NCBI GenBank assembly: GCA_964402505.1 | Contig: CAYOCP010000022.1 | Span: forward strand, 13,451-77,450 | Reading direction: 5' to 3' | DNA: 64,000 nt | From: SLRI01 sp964402505 | GTDB lineage: Bacteria; Pseudomonadota; Alphaproteobacteria; Geminicoccales; Geminicoccaceae | Shown here: positions 26,076 to 35,427 of the stretch, in pieces | How positions within the stretch are numbered: position 1 is the stretch's first letter | How the letters are laid out: every line of letters starts with the position of its first letter | The notes under the pieces: generated by a model | Database searches by the model: none | What the model was told of the DNA's origin: nothing | Seen by the model: the letters and a program-made list of their open reading frames with translations, nothing else | Made by a program: the position numbers and the translations under genes

Positions 26076-26873
26076 TCAGGTCGCATCAGGCGCGGGGTCG
26101 CGCTTTCGCTTGCTCGAACGGCTCCCTTCCTTCGCCACCTTGCGCCTTATCCGGGTGCCGCGGCCGGTGACGGCGACGATGTCGAAGGCACCCGTGGCCT
26201 TGACCAGGTCGCCCAGGCGCTTGTGGCCGTAGGTGCGGGGGTCGAAGTCGGGAGCGAGGTTGGCGAGGCGGTTGCCGACGTTGGAGAGGAAGACCCAGCC
26301 ATCATCCTGATCCAGGTCGGCGACGATCCCGTCCAGGATGGCGAACGCCGCCTCGGGCGACTCGACGGCCGGCCGATCGTTGGAGCCGTCGGCATCGCCG
26401 CCCGGGTCGTCATCGGGGTCGGGTCCAACGGGAGCCAGAAGGTTCTCGGTGTAGATGAAGCGGCGACAGGCCTGGACGAAGCTCTCCGGCGTCTTCTTCT
26501 CGCCGAAGCCGAAGACGTCGGCGCCCTGCTCGCGGATGCGGGCGGCGAGGCGGGTGAAGTCACTGTCCGAGGAGACGAGGCAGAAGCCGTCGAAGCGGCC
26601 GCTGTGGAGCAGATCCATGGCGTCGATGACGAGGGCGATGTCCGAGGCATTCTTGCCCTTAGTGTAGGCGAACTGCTGGTGCGGGATCAGGCCGTGACGC
26701 GAGAGGATGTCGGCCCAGGCCTTGAGCCGGGTGCCGGAGAAATCGCCATAGATGCGCCGCACGCTGGCCTCGCCGATCTTGGCGACCTCGGCGAAGAGGG
26801 CCGAGGCGATGCGCGGCGAGGTGTTGTCCGCGTCGATGAGCACGGCGAGGCGACGGGTGGATCCGCCGGTCAT
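26076..26873 (-). CDS. NYN-domain nuclease with OST-HTH/LOTUS-like C-terminus
   Basis: A 265-residue protein. Residues 8-140 are a NYN (PIN-like, LabA/Limkain) ribonuclease fold with acidic clusters LAVLIDADN, KNASDIALVIDAMDL and LVSSDSDFTRLAARIREQG, which supply the metal-binding Asp residues. Residues about 180-250 (VFLSNVGNRLANLAPDFDPR, then YGHKRLGDLVKATGAFDI) fit an OST-HTH/LOTUS domain, known for RNA or G-quadruplex binding. The tail is basic (KRKRD). The 208 bases between its stop and the glucoamylase start hold no gene. Family members act in RNA decay or antiviral-like roles; no partner lies here. Confidence 0.88.
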   Translation of the reverse strand: MTGGSTRRLAVLIDADNTSPRIASALFAEVAKIGEASVRRIYGDFSGTRLKAWADILSRHGLIPHQQFAYTKGKNASDIALVIDAMDLLHSGRFDGFCLVSSDSDFTRLAARIREQGADVFGFGEKKTPESFVQACRRFIYTENLLAPVGPDPDDDPGGDADGSNDRPAVESPEAAFAILDGIVADLDQDDGWVFLSNVGNRLANLAPDFDPRTYGHKRLGDLVKATGAFDIVAVTGRGTRIRRKVAKEGSRSSKRKRDPAPDAT

Positions 26874-27022
26874 GGTCCGACAGCCATGAGTCTCTCTCCG
26901 ACAAGGCTGAATGATGTTCTATCGGCCTGCGGCCGGCTCGGGTTCGGTCGCCGAGCAAGCCATGCGCGGCACGACCCTCTAATGGCACGCCAATGGTTAA
27001 ATAGAGGTGTCCTCCTCCTGCA

Positions 27023-27820
27023 CTATCGACCCACCTTCGCCAGCACATCGGCCCGCAGGAACCGCTCGACCACCAGCATGAAGCCGATCGACGGCACGAG
27101 CAGGATGAGCGCCGTGATCGAGGCGATCTGGTAGTTGCCGCCGGCGCTCGCGCTGTAGAGAAGGAGCGGCAGGGTCTGGACGTCCGGTGCCCCGACGAAG
27201 AACGTGCCGGTGAACTCGTCGAGGGATTCCAGAAAGACGAAGATGGCGCTCGCCATGAGCCCGGGTGCGGCGAGCGGCAGGGTGATCGACCAGAAGGTGC
27301 GGAGCGCTCCGGCGCCGATATTGCGCGCCGCCTCCTCGAGCTCGTGCTCGACCGAGGCGAAGGCCGCCGTGGCGATCCATACCGCATAGACGAGGCCATG
27401 GCTGGTGTGGACGAGGACGACGCCGAGATAGGTGCCGTTCAGGCCGAAGCCGTAGAAGATCCGGGCGATGTTGATGTAGACGGGCAGGTTCGGAAAAGCC
27501 TGCGGCAGGAGGAAGGCGAGCAGGATCAGGCTGCGCAGCGGCAGTCGGAGCCGCGCCAGGGCGAAGCCCGCCGGAACCGCGAGGGCGAGCGAGACGGCCA
27601 CCGTGCCGACGGCGATGACGGCACTGCTGACCAGAGACTGGATCGCCCCGCCGCGCGGCGCGAAGACCCGGCCCCAGAAGCTGAAGCCGTACTCGATCGG
27701 CAGGGCGTGCGGGAAGTACCAGCGCTCGGTGAAGGCCCAGAGCACCATGTTGGCGAGAGGCCCGAAGACGACGAAGGCGAGAAGGCCGAGGCCGAGCCCC
27801 CGGAGGATCCAGCCCCCCAT
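27023..27820 (-). CDS. ABC importer permease, PotC/FbpB type
   Basis: A 265-residue BPD_transp_1 permease, starting MGGWILRGLGLGLLAFVVFG. The docking loop reads ELEEAARNIGAGALRTFWSI and is followed by TLPLAAPGLMASAIFVFLES and LDEFTGTFFVGAPDVQTLPL, as in spermidine/putrescine and thiamine/iron importers. Its ATG overlaps the stop of the other permease (ATGA at 27820). It is the last gene of a four-gene operon: ATPase, binding protein, two permeases. The order ATPase, binding protein, permeases is common for this transporter group in alphaproteobacteria. Confidence 0.9.
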   Translation of the reverse strand: MGGWILRGLGLGLLAFVVFGPLANMVLWAFTERWYFPHALPIEYGFSFWGRVFAPRGGAIQSLVSSAVIAVGTVAVSLALAVPAGFALARLRLPLRSLILLAFLLPQAFPNLPVYINIARIFYGFGLNGTYLGVVLVHTSHGLVYAVWIATAAFASVEHELEEAARNIGAGALRTFWSITLPLAAPGLMASAIFVFLESLDEFTGTFFVGAPDVQTLPLLLYSASAGGNYQIASITALILLVPSIGFMLVVERFLRADVLAKVGR

Positions 27821-28653
27821 CAGTGCCGGTCCATCCGCTCCCGCACCGCGTAGCGCAGGTAGATCCAGGCGACGGCCCCGGCCATGGCGTAGGAGATCAC
27901 GCCCAGCGCGTTGGCGACGCCGTAATCGCCATAGGCGTTGATGCGAAACGCCATGTTGGCGGTGATCATGGTGGGCGTCTGGGCATTGATCATGAGCGGC
28001 ACCGAGAGCACCGAGAGCATGATGACGAAGCTCAGGATCAGCCCCACGAGCAGCGTCTGCATGACCTGCGGCACCACGATCTCGACCAGAATGCGCGGCC
28101 GCGAGGCGCCGAGATTGCGCGCCGCCTCGAGCATCGACCGGTCGAGCCCGGCCATCGCACCGGCCACCAGCAGCGCCACGAACGGCGTCTGCTTCCAGAC
28201 GAAGGCGACGACGATGCCGCGCCAGTCGAGCAGGCTCACGGTCTGCAGGGGAGTGAGCAGCCCCGCCTCGACCAGCATGCCGTTCAAGAGCCCGTTCTTT
28301 GCGAGAAACGTCCGCATGATCTGGCCCGCCACGATGAACGGGATGAAGAGCGGCCAGCGGTAGAGCCAGCGCAGGACGGCCTGCGCCCGCGGATTGGTGC
28401 CGAGCACCAGATAGCCGCCGATGGCGATCGCGAAGAGGGCGATCAAAACCGTCGAGAGGCCGACGATCAGAAAGGTGAAGAGGATGTCGCTTCTGTAGAG
28501 CTCGACCGCCTTGGTGAAATTGCCGAGCCCCCAGCCCTCGCCCGTCGCGAAGGCGCCGATCAGCGAATAGGCCAGCGGCCAGGCGAAGAGCAGGAGGATC
28601 ACCGCCAGCGCCGGCAGGACCAGAAGCGGGCCGATCAGACGATTGCCGCTCAT
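27820..28653 (-). CDS. ABC importer permease, PotB type
   Basis: A 277-residue inner-membrane permease with six expected hydrophobic segments (LLVLPALAVILLLFAWPLAY first). The EAA loop is SMLEAARNLGASRPRILVEI and is followed by VVPQVMQTLLVGLILSFVIM. It forms the channel with the PotC-type permease that follows. The start is 49 bases downstream of the binding-protein stop, with an A/G-rich stretch in between. Confidence 0.9.
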   Translation of the reverse strand: MSGNRLIGPLLVLPALAVILLLFAWPLAYSLIGAFATGEGWGLGNFTKAVELYRSDILFTFLIVGLSTVLIALFAIAIGGYLVLGTNPRAQAVLRWLYRWPLFIPFIVAGQIMRTFLAKNGLLNGMLVEAGLLTPLQTVSLLDWRGIVVAFVWKQTPFVALLVAGAMAGLDRSMLEAARNLGASRPRILVEIVVPQVMQTLLVGLILSFVIMLSVLSVPLMINAQTPTMITANMAFRINAYGDYGVANALGVISYAMAGAVAWIYLRYAVRERMDRH

Positions 28654-28702
28654 GGAACGGACATGGCGGGCGCGGTCGAAGGACCGCCCCCGCCCGCCCC
28701 GC

Positions 28703-29851
28703 TCAGTTCGTCACCTGGCGCTCATAGGCCTCCAGGATCGCGTCGAAATACGGACCGATCGGGAAGGGCTTGCCCTTCTCGGCCAGATCCTCGGGGCCGA
28801 TCGCCGCGAAGAGCCGCTGCCAGGTGGCGTCGTCGAGCTCCGGCTGGACGTATTGCGCGTCGATGCCGGGATACCAGTTGAAGCGCTCGACGATGCCCTT
28901 GGCCTGCACCTCGGGACTGGTGGCGAGCTCGATGAACTTCTCGGCGAGGTCGGCATGGGCCGCACCCTTCGGGATCACGTAGTACATGGGCTGGCCCGGC
29001 ATGCCGGGGCCGATCAGGACGAGCTTCAGATCCGGGTTCAGCCGGCCGTCCGCCTGCCAGGTGTAGAACATGTCGACCCAGACCGGACCCATCGCGATCT
29101 CGCCACGGTTGAGCATGTCCAGCGTGCCGGCATTGCCGGGCGTGAAGGTGACGTTCTCGTTGAAGGCCTTGAGCTTCGCCAGCGCATCCTTCCATCCGGC
29201 CTCGGTCGAGGCGTCGAAGGGGCCGTTCATGAGCTGCTCGCCCTGGTCGGTGAAGGCGTACATCCAGCCCATGACGAAGCTCACCCCCGACATGCCGCCC
29301 TTGATGCCGTTATAGCCGAACTGGCCGGGATGGGCCTTCACCCATTCGACCAGCTCCTCGTAGGTCTGCGGCGGCTCCGGCACGAGCGCCGGGTTGTAGG
29401 CGATCGCCGTCTGGCTGTGGAACATCGGCATGACGTAGCCCTCGACATTCGTGCCGAGCGCCATCCTGGCCGTGTCGCGGCTCACGAGATCGCCGGTGTC
29501 GATATCGTTTCGATAGCTCTCGAGAAGATCGTCCTCGACCATCTGGCCCGCCATCTTCTGGTGCACCACGGCGACGTCGACATCGACGTCCTCGGCGCCG
29601 GCGGCCTTCTGCGCCTCGAGCCGCTCGAAGATCATCTGCGAGCCGGCATCGCCCGGGCCCGTGCCGAGGGCCCGCACCGTCGAGCCCGGATTGGCCGCCT
29701 CGAACCGGGGTGCGAGGAACTCGTTGATGTAGTCCACCATGTTCTGGTCGCCCGCGGTCACCACGGTCAGCGTCTCCGCCGCCGCCGAGGACGCCGTCCA
29801 CAGAACGGTGCCGCCGATCAGGGCTCCGATGATCGCTCGCTTCGGTCTCAC
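28703..29851 (-). CDS. Extracellular solute-binding protein, PotD/iron-type
   Basis: A 382-residue periplasmic protein of the SBP_bac_6/8 group. The likely start is GTG 29851: GGAGGG lies five bases upstream and the product then begins with a clean signal peptide, VRPKRAIIGALIGGTVLWTA, cleaved near SSAAA-ETL. An ATG further upstream would add 35 residues that overlap the ATPase gene. The mature part begins LTVVTAGDQNMVDYINEFLA and has GEIAMGPVWVDMFYTWQADG and GQPMYYVIPKGAAHADLAEK. The ligand is not predictable. The gene begins two bases after the ATPase stop. Confidence 0.88.
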   Translation of the reverse strand: MRPKRAIIGALIGGTVLWTASSAAAETLTVVTAGDQNMVDYINEFLAPRFEAANPGSTVRALGTGPGDAGSQMIFERLEAQKAAGAEDVDVDVAVVHQKMAGQMVEDDLLESYRNDIDTGDLVSRDTARMALGTNVEGYVMPMFHSQTAIAYNPALVPEPPQTYEELVEWVKAHPGQFGYNGIKGGMSGVSFVMGWMYAFTDQGEQLMNGPFDASTEAGWKDALAKLKAFNENVTFTPGNAGTLDMLNRGEIAMGPVWVDMFYTWQADGRLNPDLKLVLIGPGMPGQPMYYVIPKGAAHADLAEKFIELATSPEVQAKGIVERFNWYPGIDAQYVQPELDDATWQRLFAAIGPEDLAEKGKPFPIGPYFDAILEAYERQVTN

Positions 29852-29852
29852 G

Positions 29853-30989
<1,137 letters not shown>

Positions 30990-31157
30990 GTCGCCGCGTC
31001 GCCTGCGCCCCCTGGAGCCTCTTCCTCGCCCCGCCTTCCCCGCGGCGCCGAGAATGGCGCGTGTCGGCCCCGGCGCCAAGCCCCCAGATCCGGCTCTGGA
31101 CGGCGGGCGGCCGGAGTGCCACCTTCCGCCACGGTTCGGCACGAGGGAGAGACGATC

Positions 31158-32147
31158 ATGAGCGGCTGGCTCGAGGAAACCTACATGGCGAGGCGCGGCG
31201 TCGCGAAGGGCGAGGAGGGCCGCAAGCACCACCTCGACCGCGAGCGGCAGGGCGCCTTCCACTATGTCTACGGCCCCTATGCCGAGCCGGTCTTGACCAT
31301 CGATCCGGGCGACATCGTCGTGGCCGAGACCGAGGACGCCTTCGGCGGCGCCATCAAGAGCGAGCGCGACCTGCCTTCGGCCGTGCTCGACATGCCCTTC
31401 GTCAACCCGCAATGCGGGCCGATCCGCGTCGAGGGTGCGAAGAAGGGCGACGTTCTGGCGGTGCGCATCCTCGATATCGAGCCCAGGGGACCGCAGCCCG
31501 CCGGCACCACGGCACTCATCCCCGAGTTCGGCGGCCTCGTCGCCACGCCGGTCACGGCCATGTTGAACCGACCCTTGCCCGAGCGGGTCAAGAAGATGCG
31601 CGTGACCCGGGAGGGTGTTGTCTTCAACGAGCGGATCACCCTCCCCTACGAGCCCTTCATCGGCACGCTCGGCGTCAGCCCGGAGATCGAGGCGATCAGC
31701 TCGCTCACGCCGGACTATTACGGCGGCAACATGGATCTTCCCGACATGGCGCCCGGCGCCATCGCCTACTTCCCGGTGCAGCACGAGGGCGCCTTTCTCT
31801 ATGTCGGCGACTGCCACGGCACCCAGGGCGACGGCGAGCTCTGCGGGGTGGCGGTCGAGATCCCGTCGACGACGACGCTGCACGTCGACCTGATCAAGGA
31901 CTGGCCGATCCACTGGCCGAGGCTCGAGAACGAGCGCTTCATCATGTCGATCGGCAGCGCCAGGCCGATGGAGGACGCGGCGCGCATCGCCTATCGCGAC
32001 CTCGTCCGCTGGCTGGTCGAGGATTACGGCTTCGAGGAGAGCGAGGCCTATTTCCTCCTGACCCAGGCCGGCCGCGTGCGCCTCGGCAACATGGTCGATC
32101 CCAAGTACACGCTGGGCGCGTCGCTGCTCAAATCCTACCTCGACTGA
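31158..32147 (+). CDS. Acetamidase/formamidase family protein
   Basis: A 329-residue FmdA/AmdA-family amidase that would hydrolyse a small amide to acid and ammonia in the cytoplasm. Signatures include IDPGDIVVAETEDAFGGAIK, MPFVNPQCGPIRVEGAKKGD, YYGGNMDLPDMAPGA and VGDCHGTQGDGELCGVAVEI; the last is the most conserved region of the family. The start ATG 31158 has GAGGGAGAG upstream. It is followed 17 bases later by an SDR gene on the same strand and is divergent from the PotABCD-like operon. The imported solute may be the amide or its precursor (inference from position). Confidence 0.93.
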   Translation: MSGWLEETYMARRGVAKGEEGRKHHLDRERQGAFHYVYGPYAEPVLTIDPGDIVVAETEDAFGGAIKSERDLPSAVLDMPFVNPQCGPIRVEGAKKGDVLAVRILDIEPRGPQPAGTTALIPEFGGLVATPVTAMLNRPLPERVKKMRVTREGVVFNERITLPYEPFIGTLGVSPEIEAISSLTPDYYGGNMDLPDMAPGAIAYFPVQHEGAFLYVGDCHGTQGDGELCGVAVEIPSTTTLHVDLIKDWPIHWPRLENERFIMSIGSARPMEDAARIAYRDLVRWLVEDYGFEESEAYFLLTQAGRVRLGNMVDPKYTLGASLLKSYLD

Positions 32148-32164
32148 ACAGGGAGCGAGAAACC

Positions 32165-32926
32165 ATGGATCTCGGACTGAAGGGCCTGAGGGCGATCGTC
32201 ACCGGCGGCACCAAGGGAATCGGCCGGCGCACCGCCGACCTCCTCGCCGCCGAAGGCTGCCACGTCAGCGTCTGCGCGCGCCACGACGCGGACGTCGAGA
32301 GCTGCACCGCCGCCCTCGGGCAGAAGGGCGTGAAGGCGCACGGCCGAGCCCTCGACGTCGCCGACAAGGAAGCGCTCGAAGCCTGGGTCGCCGACGCCGC
32401 GGCGAGGCTCGGCGGCATCGACATCGTCATCGCCAACGTCTCGGCGCTGGCCGGCGAGGGCAGCGAGGAGGCATGGCGAAAGCAGTTCGAGATCGACGTC
32501 ATGCACACCGTGCGCACCGTCAACGCCGCCATGCCGCACCTCGAGAAGTCGAAGGCGCCGTCGATCGTCGCCGTCTCCAGCGTCTCCGGCCGCGAGGTCG
32601 ACTTCTTCGCCGGCTCCTACGGCGCCACCAAGGCGGCGCTCATCCACTACGCCCACGGCCTCGCCTGCCAGCTCGCGCCCAAGGGCATTCGGGTGAACTC
32701 GGTCTCGCCCGGCAATGTCTACTTCAAGGACGGCATCTGGAACTCGATCGAGACCGGCAATCCCGACCTCTTCAAGGCGGCGCTCGACCTCAACCCGACC
32801 GGCCGCATGGCCACGCCCGAGGAGGTGGCGAACGGCATCGTCTTCCTCGCCAGCCCCGCCTCGAGCTTCACCTCCGGCACCAACCTCGTGATCGATGGCG
32901 CCCTGACCAAGGGCGTGCAGTTCTAG
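32165..32926 (+). CDS. Short-chain dehydrogenase/reductase (SDR)
   Basis: A 253-residue classical SDR. The cofactor motif is VTGGTKGIGRR, NAxx appears as IANVSAL, and the catalytic Ser-Tyr-Lys lie in VAVSSVSG and SYGATKAALI. The C-terminus has the usual GRMATPEEVANGIVFLASPA and a short GVQF ending. ATG 32165 follows GGGAGCGAGAAACC. The A-R-H residues after the second strand (SVCARHDADV) suggest NADP(H) preference, by family knowledge. It is probably cotranscribed with the acetamidase gene; the substrate is unknown. Confidence 0.92.
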   Translation: MDLGLKGLRAIVTGGTKGIGRRTADLLAAEGCHVSVCARHDADVESCTAALGQKGVKAHGRALDVADKEALEAWVADAAARLGGIDIVIANVSALAGEGSEEAWRKQFEIDVMHTVRTVNAAMPHLEKSKAPSIVAVSSVSGREVDFFAGSYGATKAALIHYAHGLACQLAPKGIRVNSVSPGNVYFKDGIWNSIETGNPDLFKAALDLNPTGRMATPEEVANGIVFLASPASSFTSGTNLVIDGALTKGVQF

Positions 32927-33053
32927 GGCGCAACCCGGTGCGGCTGGCTTGTGGCAAAGAGGCGACAGCGGCCGAATAGCGCCGGCTCTTAGTGGCATTT
33001 GAACCATGGCGTGCCCATCATGGGGGCCGGACCAGCGTGAGGCCTCTTCGACC

Positions 33054-33251
33054 ATGGATCAGATCGCGTCCTCGAGCGACGAGCCGAGCCAACCTGCGGT
33101 GCCGCTCACGGCCGCCCCGCCCGCGGCGGCGGCACCGCGAACCTTCCGGGTGAGCCATTCCTCGGGCGAGACCCTCTGCGCCGATCTCGCCACGGCAAGG
33201 CTGCTCCTCAGCCAGAAGCCGGGGGCCCGGATCTTCCTGCAGCGCGGCTGA
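33054..33251 (+). CDS. Small protein of unknown function (65 aa)
   Basis: Possible 65-residue protein starting at ATG 33054. The first half is Ala/Pro-rich and disordered-looking (AAPPAAAAPRTF). The second half could be a small fold: FRVSHSSGETLCADLATARL, then LLSQKPGARIFLQRG. I do not recognise a family. It sits between the SDR gene and the hairpin terminator of the OmpA-like gene, and it is the only reasonable coding region in that gap. An ATG at 33006 would extend it by 16 residues. Evidence is weak. Confidence 0.4.
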   Translation: MDQIASSSDEPSQPAVPLTAAPPAAAAPRTFRVSHSSGETLCADLATARLLLSQKPGARIFLQRG

Positions 33252-33267
33252 CCGCAGAAAACGGCGA

Positions 33268-33296
33268 ACGGGCGGCCAAACCCGATGGCCGCCCGT
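33268..33296 (-). terminator. Hairpin terminator of the OmpA-like gene
   Basis: Perfect 11-bp stem: ACGGGCGGCCA (33268-33278) pairs with TGGCCGCCCGT (33286-33296) around a seven-base loop. On the minus strand it follows the OmpA-like stop by 16 bases and is trailed by TCGCCGTTTTC, a weak T-run. It may also end the plus-strand small gene. Confidence 0.75.
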
Positions 33297-33311
33297 CCTC
33301 TCGTGGCTCGC

Positions 33312-34283
33312 CTAGAACAGGAAGCCGAGGCCGACGCTGCCCCAGAGGATGCCGTCGTCCAGGTCGGAATTGCGGAACTGGTAGTCGTAGGCGACCTTGG
33401 TGTTCAGCACCGTGCTGTCGCTGATGCGGATGTTGAAGCCGAGCTCCGGACCCGCCACCCAGCCGTTCTGCACGCCCGAGCCGTAGATGTAGCCGGCATT
33501 GGCGCTGAGATAGGGATTGACGATCCACAGGTTCAAGGGCGTCAGGCCGATCGAGACGCCGGTGCGCCCGTTCACCCCGTCATCCTGGCCGTTGAAGCTG
33601 TAGAGCACGGCCTGCTTGGCGGCGACGCTGAGGAAGTCGCCGGGCAGCACGTTGAAGCTGAACTCGAGACCGGCGAGATCGTTCTGCGACTTGCTGCCGC
33701 TCCCCTGCCTGTCCCGCTCGCCGAAATTGTGACCGTAGATGGCGGCCACCTTCGTGCCGAAGAACGTGCCCTCCTCCTCCTGCTTCTGCTCCGGCTCCTC
33801 CGCCATGGGCTCGGGTGCTGCCGCGACCACGGCCGGGGCAGGCTCGGGCTCCGGCACGATGAAGACGATCTCGACCCGCCGATTGCCCGGCTCGCGCACA
33901 TTGTCGGCCGTCGGAATCCGCAGATCCTGCTCGCCGCGGCCGGTCACCAGGATCTCGTCGGCCGCGACACCCCGCCGCTCGAGCTCGACCGCCACCTTCT
34001 GCGCCCGCTCCTCGGAGAGACGGAGATTGAGGTCGGCCGGCCCGGACGTGTCGGCGAAGCCCGTGACGTCGATGCGGGCACTGCCCGTCTGGCGGAACTC
34101 CTGGACCGCGTCCGCCACGATCTGCTTGTCGTCGGCACTCAGGGTCGCCTTGCCCAAAGGAAAGAAGATCAGATACTTCCCGGGCGCCTCCATGAACGGC
34201 GCATCGACGCCGGTCGTGGACTGTGCCTGAACGGCGGGCGCCACCAGCGCCACCATGGCCGCGGCCAGCATGAGCGACTTCAT
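33312..34283 (-). CDS. OmpA-like protein with the peptidoglycan domain first, beta-barrel second
   Basis: A 323-residue outer-membrane protein. Signal peptide: MKSLMLAAAMVALVAPAVQA. Residues about 35-150 are an OmpA-like peptidoglycan-binding domain (YLIFFPLGKATLSADDKQIV, IDVTGFADTSG, LSEERAQKVAVELERRGVAA, GNRRVEIVFIV). An acidic Pro/Glu linker follows (EPEPAPAVVAAAPEPMAEEP). The C-terminal 150 residues alternate as a small beta-barrel and end in the outer-membrane-type LGFLF. Canonical OmpA has the barrel first, so the order is reversed. Start at ATG 34283; two GTG codons directly upstream are possible. It is flanked by hairpins and is probably its own transcription unit. Confidence 0.85.
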   Translation of the reverse strand: MKSLMLAAAMVALVAPAVQAQSTTGVDAPFMEAPGKYLIFFPLGKATLSADDKQIVADAVQEFRQTGSARIDVTGFADTSGPADLNLRLSEERAQKVAVELERRGVAADEILVTGRGEQDLRIPTADNVREPGNRRVEIVFIVPEPEPAPAVVAAAPEPMAEEPEQKQEEEGTFFGTKVAAIYGHNFGERDRQGSGSKSQNDLAGLEFSFNVLPGDFLSVAAKQAVLYSFNGQDDGVNGRTGVSIGLTPLNLWIVNPYLSANAGYIYGSGVQNGWVAGPELGFNIRISDSTVLNTKVAYDYQFRNSDLDDGILWGSVGLGFLF

Positions 34284-34508
34284 CACCACGTCTCCTTCAT
34301 CTGCAGCAATGCCTGTTGCAAACCCTACCCGACGACACCCTCCGCATCGCCAGCCGGGCCGACGGATGCAGCGATCCGTCCCGGTTTCAGGCCCACCAAT
34401 GGCCGGCGGTCACGCTGGTTCCGCGCCCTTCGCCCGAAACCACGGCGAGCCCACACGCCGATTTACACTGTGACATTATTGAGCCGGTCCCGCCACCCGG
34501 TGGTCCGC

Positions 34509-34540
34509 GAAAAAAAGCCCCGCAACCGAAGCCGCGGGGC
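34509..34540 (-). terminator. Rho-independent terminator after the barrel-protein gene
   Basis: Minus strand reads GCCCCGC, loop GGCTTCGGTT, GCGGGGC, then seven T. It lies 47 bases after the stop at 34588 and ends the DUF1254/barrel operon. The 304-base gap 34284-34587 otherwise holds only the promoter region of the OmpA-like gene. Confidence 0.9.
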
Positions 34541-34587
34541 CAGACGAGGAGGCCGATGAAGAAGGGAAGGAGGCCCCGAACCCGTCG

Positions 34588-35415
34588 CTAGCCCTTGGGA
34601 AAGAGAAACTGGAGCTGAAAGCGGATGGACCAGTCGGGACCGTTCTTCGGGCTCTCGACGTTGTAGAAGCCCTGCAGCTGGGCGTTCATCGCCTGCCCGC
34701 CGATCTTGAAGATCTTGCCGAAGCCGCCGCCCACCGGCACGGTCCAGGTGTTGTCGCTGTCCGCCTCCCAGTTGGCCGTGACGATCGGTGACGACACGGC
34801 GTACCAGCCCTTCTCGAAATTGTAGTTCACGAAAGGCTGGACCAGGAGCTGGCTCACGTCCTGGCGATCGCCGTCGCCGGCGAAGGACCAGAGCTGGCGG
34901 ACCAGCGTGCCGACCACCCAGGGTCCGGGCTGCGCCAGGAGGACGGCGGCCGGGCCGGCGCTCCACTTCTCGCTGCCGATGTTCTCGTCGGTGGCGGTCG
35001 GCACGGTGAGCGACGGCCCCACACCCCAGATCACCTTCCCCGGTGTCGCCGGCGAGAAGTAGAACGTGGTGTTGATGTCGCCGAGGCCGAACGTGCTGCC
35101 GTCATTCACACCCTCTGGCAGCTCCGGCAGGCCGGCCGTGACGTCGGGCAGGTAGATCAGCGGTGCGATCGTCCGGTTGATGATGTTCCAGTCGCCGACC
35201 GTGAACGGGATCACCGGCTGGATGTTGAGCACGTTCGCCGTGTCGTCGTCCGGTCCCACGCCGAAGAGCGTGTTGTTCTGGAACGGCAGGCTGATCATCG
35301 CCGCCACCGGATTCTGCGCCGCCTTGGCGAGATCGGCCTCGGACGACTGGGCGCGCGTCGCCGTCGGCAATGCCAGGGCCGCCAGGGCGGCCAGGATCGG
35401 AATCGGTCGCTGCAT
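34588..35415 (-). CDS. Outer-membrane beta-barrel protein, 'neuromedin U/transporter' family
   Basis: A 275-residue secreted protein with signal peptide MQRPIPILAALAALALPTAT, cleaved near TRAQ. The mature N-terminus, ADLAKAAQNPVAAMISLPFQ, is the hallmark of a bacterial family that databases label neuromedin U or putative transporter. The rest alternates as beta-strands (FGLGDINTTFYFSPATPGKV, WGVGPSLTVPTATDENIGSE) and ends in QLQFLFPKG, in line with an outer-membrane barrel. It follows the DUF1254 gene by 12 bases. The name neuromedin has no functional meaning here. It may form a pore for substrates of the two DUF1254 proteins (inference). Confidence 0.82.
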   Translation of the reverse strand: MQRPIPILAALAALALPTATRAQSSEADLAKAAQNPVAAMISLPFQNNTLFGVGPDDDTANVLNIQPVIPFTVGDWNIINRTIAPLIYLPDVTAGLPELPEGVNDGSTFGLGDINTTFYFSPATPGKVIWGVGPSLTVPTATDENIGSEKWSAGPAAVLLAQPGPWVVGTLVRQLWSFAGDGDRQDVSQLLVQPFVNYNFEKGWYAVSSPIVTANWEADSDNTWTVPVGGGFGKIFKIGGQAMNAQLQGFYNVESPKNGPDWSIRFQLQFLFPKG

Positions 35416-35427
35416 CGAAAGTGCCCC

